Source of the DNA: Cellulomonas sp. ES6 | GTDB taxonomy: Bacteria; Actinomycetota; Actinomycetes; Actinomycetales; Cellulomonadaceae | Direction: 5' to 3' | NCBI RefSeq assembly: GCF_030053835.1 | Contig: NZ_CP125655.1 | Span: 558,001 to 622,000 of the forward strand | Length of the DNA stretch: 64,000 bases | Part shown: positions 60,664-64,000 of the stretch, in pieces | How the letters are laid out: each line of letters opens with the position of its first letter | Position numbering within the stretch: the stretch's first letter is position 1 | Program-made: the position numbers and the translations under genes | The notes under the pieces: generated by a model | What the model was told of the DNA's origin: nothing | Seen by the model: only the letters and a program-made list of their open reading frames with translations | Database searches by the model: none

Positions 60664-61671
60664 ATGGAATTCCGCCACCTGGGCCGCTCCGGCCTCAAGA
60701 TCTCCGAGATCACCTACGGCAACTGGCTCACGCACGGCTCGCAGGTCGAGAACGACGCCGCGACCGCCTGCGTCCGCGCCGCGCTCGACAACGGCATCAC
60801 CTCGTTCGACACCGCGGACGTGTACGCGAACACCGTCGCGGAGGAGGTGCTCGGCGAGGCCCTGAAGGGCGAGCGTCGGCAGTCCCTCGAGATCTTCACG
60901 AAGGTCTACTGGCCGACCGGCCCGAAGGGCCCGAACGACTCCGGCCTGTCCCGCAAGCACATCATGGAGTCGATCGACGGCTCGCTGACCCGCCTGCGGA
61001 CCGACTACGTCGACCTGTACCAGGCGCACCGCTACGACCACGAGACGCCGCTCGAGGAGACGATGCAGGCGTTCGCGGACGTCGTGCGCGCCGGCAAGGC
61101 GCTGTACATCGGCGTGAGCGAGTGGACCGCCGACCAGATCCGCGCCGGTCAGGCCCTCGCCCAGGGCCTCGGCTTCCGCCTGGTGTCGAACCAGCCGCAG
61201 TACTCCGCGCTGTGGCGCGTCATCGAGGGCGAGGTCGTCCCCGCCTCCGAGGAGCTCGGGCTGTCGCAGATCGTCTGGTCGCCCGTCGCGCAGGGCGTGC
61301 TCACGGGCAAGTACCTGCCCGGCCAGCCGCTGCCCGCCGGCTCGCGCGCCACGGACGAGAAGGGCGGCGCGCGCATGGTGAAGTCGTTCCTCGACCGGCC
61401 GAACGTGCTCGAGCGCGTGCAGCAGCTGCGCCCCGTGGCCGACGAGCTCGGGCTGTCGCTCGCGCAGCTCGCGGTCGCCTGGGTGCTGCAGAACCGGAAC
61501 GTGGCGGCCGCCATCATCGGCGCGTCCCGGCCCGAGCAGGTCGTCGAGAACGTCAAGGCCGCGGGCGTGACGATCCCCGCCGAGCTCATGACGCGGATCG
61601 ACGACATCCTCGGCGACGCCGTGATCTCGGACCCGGCGGAGACGGCGAAGTCCTCCCCCGCCTCGCGCTGA
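60664..61671 (+). CDS. Aldo/keto reductase (Kv-beta-like)
   Basis: NADPH-dependent oxidoreductase of the aldo/keto reductase superfamily, 335 residues, TIM-barrel. The catalytic tetrad is complete: Asp49 and Tyr54 (FDTADVYAN), Lys80 (FTKVYWP) and His122 (QAHRYD). SNQPQYSALWR and IIGASRPEQVVENV are the usual cofactor-site blocks, and the overall pattern is that of the AKR6/AKR13-like group. ATG 60664 is fixed by TAGGGT six bases upstream. The 3' end lies in a 24-bp tandem duplication that includes the stop. Substrate unknown. Confidence 0.92.
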   Translation: MEFRHLGRSGLKISEITYGNWLTHGSQVENDAATACVRAALDNGITSFDTADVYANTVAEEVLGEALKGERRQSLEIFTKVYWPTGPKGPNDSGLSRKHIMESIDGSLTRLRTDYVDLYQAHRYDHETPLEETMQAFADVVRAGKALYIGVSEWTADQIRAGQALAQGLGFRLVSNQPQYSALWRVIEGEVVPASEELGLSQIVWSPVAQGVLTGKYLPGQPLPAGSRATDEKGGARMVKSFLDRPNVLERVQQLRPVADELGLSLAQLAVAWVLQNRNVAAAIIGASRPEQVVENVKAAGVTIPAELMTRIDDILGDAVISDPAETAKSSPASR

Positions 61672-61708
61672 GCGCACGTGCGGGCCTCGCGCTGAGCGCA
61701 CGTGCCGG
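61661..61708. repeat. 24-bp tandem duplication across the aldo/keto reductase stop
   Basis: CCTCGCGCTGAGCGCACGTG plus four bases at 61661-61684, repeated at 61685-61708 with about 22/24 identity. The first copy contains the TGA stop. Confidence 0.9.
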
Positions 61709-61744
61709 AGGGCCGGGCTCCCCTCGGGGGTCCGGCCCTCCGGC
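61704..61744. terminator. Bidirectional terminator between the aldo/keto reductase and yczE-like genes
   Basis: GCCGGAGGGCCGG and CCGGCCCTCCGGC form a perfect 13-bp stem with a loop that can pair internally. Confidence 0.75.
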
Positions 61745-61758
61745 GTGCCAGGGGTCGG

Positions 61759-62556
61759 TCAGCGCCCCTCGCCCGGCTCGACGTCCGCCGGGACGTCGGC
61801 CGTCGCCGGTCCCTCCGGTGCTGCCACGGCCGGCACCGTGAGGCGGGGCAGCAGCCAGTGGATGAGCGGCCCGATGCCGAGGGCGTACGCGAGCGTCGCC
61901 AGCCCGACCGTGCCGCCGAGCAGCCAGCCGACGGCGACCACGGTCACCTCGATCGCGATCCGCACGGGTCCGACGGGCCAGCCGGTCCGGGCGACGACGC
62001 CGGTCATGAGCCCGTCGCGCGGACCCGGGCCCAGGCGCGCACCGATGTACAGGGCGCTGGCCAGCCCGTTCAGCCCGATGCCCGCGACCACGAGCGCCAC
62101 CCGCGCCGGCAGCGGCAGCGGGTCCGGCAGCCGGTCCAGCAGCGCGAGCGCCGGGTCGATCAGCACGCCGATCACCACGACGTTCGCCACGGTGCCGATC
62201 CCGGGGCGCTGACGCAGCGGCCACCAGCACAGCAGGACCACCACGCTGTACGCGATCGTCACCGTGCCGAGCGACCAGCCGATCTGGCGGGACGTGCCCT
62301 GGCTGAGCACGTCCCAGGGCATGTTCCCGAGCCCGGAGTGCACGAGCAGGGCGATCGACGCGGCGTACAGGACGAGGCCGCCGAGCAGCTGCGCGGCCCG
62401 GCGGGTGGCGGTGCCGGTGGCGCGGTCCTCGGAGGCTCCGACGGGGCGGCCGGGGCGGCCGGGGCGGCCGGGGCGGCCGGGGCGGCCGGGGTGCGGCGCG
62501 GCGGGACCCGGATCGGGCGAGGCGACGGGGGCAGGGGCGTCGGGAGAGGCGGTCAC
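61759..62556 (-). CDS. YczE-family membrane protein
   Basis: Five-helix membrane protein of the YczE/YitT-like family, about 265 residues; family function unknown. The hydrophobic core begins LLGGLVLYAASIALLVHSGLG and carries the conserved MPWDVLSQG and ARLGPGPRDGLMTGV. The N-terminal ~55 residues are Pro/Ala-rich with five Gly-Arg-Pro triplets from a 9-bp repeat. Start GTG 62556 is preferred (CAGGAT just upstream, leaving room for the divergent promoter); ATG 62619 would overlap the neighbour's start. YczE genes are typically divergent from a MocR-type regulator (YczR), exactly as here, and are probably its target. Confidence 0.82.
   Translation of the reverse strand: MTASPDAPAPVASPDPGPAAPHPGRPGRPGRPGRPGRPVGASEDRATGTATRRAAQLLGGLVLYAASIALLVHSGLGNMPWDVLSQGTSRQIGWSLGTVTIAYSVVVLLCWWPLRQRPGIGTVANVVVIGVLIDPALALLDRLPDPLPLPARVALVVAGIGLNGLASALYIGARLGPGPRDGLMTGVVARTGWPVGPVRIAIEVTVVAVGWLLGGTVGLATLAYALGIGPLIHWLLPRLTVPAVAAPEGPATADVPADVEPGEGR
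62443..62487. repeat. 9-bp microsatellite (GGGGCGGCC)5 in the yczE-like gene
   Basis: Five perfect units from 62443, coding Gly-Arg-Pro repeats on the minus strand. Confidence 0.95.
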
Positions 62557-62594
62557 CACGTCATCCTGCGCCCCGACCGGACTTCCCTGCGATA

Positions 62595-62614
62595 GCCACT
62601 TGCGCCACAGTGGC
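62595..62614. promoter_or_regulatory. Candidate MocR operator
   Basis: GCCACT-N8-AGTGGC, also readable as direct GCCAC repeats 10 bp apart, lying immediately before the MocR-type gene start at 62618. MocR regulators commonly bind such sites in the divergent spacer. Confidence 0.45.
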
Positions 62615-62617
62615 CTC

Positions 62618-64000
62618 ATGTCCTCGCTCCTCGTCTCCGACCGTCGCATCGCGGGCCCTGCACTGGCCACGCTGCTGGGCCACTGGCGTCGTCCCGGCCC
62701 CGCCTACGCGGCGCTGGCGGACTCCCTGCGCCGGGCGGTGCTCGCCGGGGACCTGCCGCTCGCGACCCGCGTGCCGGGCGAGCGGGAGCTCGCGGCGGCC
62801 CTGGGCGTGTCGCGCACGACAACGACGGGAGCGTACGGGGTGCTGCGGGACGAGGGGTACCTGGCCAGCCGCCAGGGCTCCGGGACGGTCACCGCGCTCC
62901 CCCGGCCCCGCGCCGCCGGGCCGGGACGAGGCCGTCCCCGGCCGCTCGAGGACGCCACGCTCGTCGACCTCACCGTCGCCGCGTGCGGCGCCCCGCCGGA
63001 GCTCCCCGAGGCCGCGCGGCGCGCCGTCGAGGAGCTCCCGCGGTACTCCGGGCACGGCTACGCGCCGCTGGGGCTCGACGTGCTCCGCGAGGCGATCGCC
63101 GACCGCTACACCGAGCGCGGGACGCCGACCACGCCGGACCAGGTGCTCGTCACCACCGGTGCGCAGCACGCCATCGCGCTGCTGCTCGCCACGCACGCCG
63201 GCCCCGGGGACCGCGTCGTCGTCGAGCAGCCGACCTACCCGCACGCCGTGGACGCTGTCCGCGCCGTCGGCGCACGGCCCGTTCCCGTGCCGACCGGGCG
63301 CGGCGGCACCGACGTGGACCTCCTCGAGTCGACGGTCCGGCAGGTCGCGCCCCGCCTGGTCTACCTCGTGCCGGACCACCAGAACCCGACCGGAGCCACG
63401 CTCGACGAGGAGGCCCGCGCCCGCGTGCGCGACCTCGCCCGGCGCACCGGCACCGTCATGGCCGGGGACGAGGCGCTCACGGACCTCACCCTCGACGGGC
63501 CGCCCCCCGCCCCGTGGTCGGGCGACGGGCGCTCCACGCGGGTGCTCGCGATCGGCTCCCTGTCCAAGAGCCACTGGGGCGGCCTGCGGGTCGGGTGGCT
63601 GCGCGGCCCGGCCGACCTGGTCACCCGGCTCGCCCTCGCGCGGCGCACCGCGGACCTCGGCACCGCGGTGCTGGACCAGCTCGTCGCCGCCGAGCTGCTG
63701 CGCCTCGGGGAGGACCCGCTGCGGCGCCGTCGCGACCAGCTCCGGGCGGGACGGGACCTGCTGACCTCGCTGCTCGCGGAGCACCTGCCGTCGTGGCGGT
63801 ACGCGGTGCCGCGAGGCGGGCAGTCGCTGTGGGTCGACCTCGGGTCACCGGTGTCGTCGGCGCTCAGCGCGCTCGCGCTCGCGCACGGCGTGCGGGTGGC
63901 GCCCGGGCCCGCCTTCGCGGTCGACGGCACGCTCGAGGACCGGCTGCGCGTGCCGTTCACGGCGCCCCCGGACGCTCTCGTGCGGGCGGTCGACGGCCTC
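62618..64000 (+). CDS. MocR-type regulator: GntR helix-turn-helix fused to aminotransferase fold (partial)
   Basis: The gene reads open from ATG 62618 to the right edge (461 codons) and is therefore missing only its end. The N-terminal GntR winged helix (about 25-90: YAALADSLRRAVLAGDL, then PGERELAAALGVSRTTTTGAY) is joined to an aminotransferase class I fold. LVPDHQNPTG and the PLP lysine Lys317 in LSKSHWGGLRVGW are intact. Such proteins sense PLP or derivatives and control a neighbouring gene; divergence from yczE suggests the YczR subgroup. The palindrome just upstream is a candidate operator. CACAGT six bases before the ATG may be a leaderless -10. Confidence 0.9.
   Translation, partial: MSSLLVSDRRIAGPALATLLGHWRRPGPAYAALADSLRRAVLAGDLPLATRVPGERELAAALGVSRTTTTGAYGVLRDEGYLASRQGSGTVTALPRPRAAGPGRGRPRPLEDATLVDLTVAACGAPPELPEAARRAVEELPRYSGHGYAPLGLDVLREAIADRYTERGTPTTPDQVLVTTGAQHAIALLLATHAGPGDRVVVEQPTYPHAVDAVRAVGARPVPVPTGRGGTDVDLLESTVRQVAPRLVYLVPDHQNPTGATLDEEARARVRDLARRTGTVMAGDEALTDLTLDGPPPAPWSGDGRSTRVLAIGSLSKSHWGGLRVGWLRGPADLVTRLALARRTADLGTAVLDQLVAAELLRLGEDPLRRRRDQLRAGRDLLTSLLAEHLPSWRYAVPRGGQSLWVDLGSPVSSALSALALAHGVRVAPGPAFAVDGTLEDRLRVPFTAPPDALVRAVDGL

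Overview
The window is very G+C-rich, densely coded chromosomal DNA from an actinobacterium. The gene set (sigA with a second gyrase-like topoisomerase pair, sepH, pknL with its Rv2175c-type partner, the qcrCAB/ctaCDEF respiratory block, PPi-dependent phosphofructokinase, DUF3043, DUF4192 and DUF5998 proteins) fits the Micrococcales, and a Cellulomonas-like organism is my best guess. That placement is inference from gene content, not from a database search. I recognise no rRNA, tRNA, CRISPR array, insertion sequence or prophage.

Layout. 1-7.8 kb: partial inositol-phosphatase-like gene, TRIC-type channel, cell-division regulator sepH, thymidine kinase, a phosphodiesterase/DUF5998 pair, and a GNAT/acyl-CoA-synthetase fusion. 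7.9-16.5 kb: topoisomerase A and B subunits (parC, parE) separated by MarR and GNAT genes, a DUF7455 zinc-ribbon gene, and the principal sigma factor sigA. Upstream of sigA is a 605-bp gap holding a 34-bp minisatellite. 17-27.6 kb: stress protein, DUF4192 protein, lipoprotein, prenyl transferase, Rv2175c-type DNA-binding protein, LysM lytic transglycosylase under probable MtrA boxes, PASTA kinase pknL, and a coupled pfp-aroG pair. 27.7-40.2 kb: acyltransferase, glucokinase, acyl-CoA ligase, NYN protein, HNH nuclease, DnaQ-UvrC-like fusion, Lrp-type sensor, and trpD coupled to a lone receiver domain. 40.4-52.9 kb: ctaE-qcrCAB, sodA, ctaF-ctaD-ctaC. Between sodA and ctaF sits a five-gene operon for a small secreted peptide, a lipoprotein, an adaptor-like protein and an ABC exporter; it is the most accessory-looking part of the window. 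53-64 kb: cysteine-desulfurase-like protein without the PLP lysine, erpA, a degenerate glycerate kinase, nadA, a DJ-1 family protein, an M20 peptidase, DUF3043 protein, aldo/keto reductase, and a divergent yczE/MocR pair cut by the right edge.

How it fits together. From about 19.7 to 54.8 kb the order follows the Mycobacterium tuberculosis segment idsA2, Rv2175c, pknL, aroG, acyltransferase, fadD15, Rv2191, trpD, ctaE, qcrCAB, ctaF/ctaC, HesB. It combines envelope growth control with the terminal bcc-aa3 oxidase branch, Fe-S assembly and NAD synthesis. The LysM enzyme and the peptide/exporter operon look like insertions into this conserved frame. Two recurring signals stand out. Many genes have a TANNNT hexamer 6-8 nt before the start codon, implying leaderless transcripts. 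Several 3' gene ends carry short tandem duplications that include or abut the stop codon.
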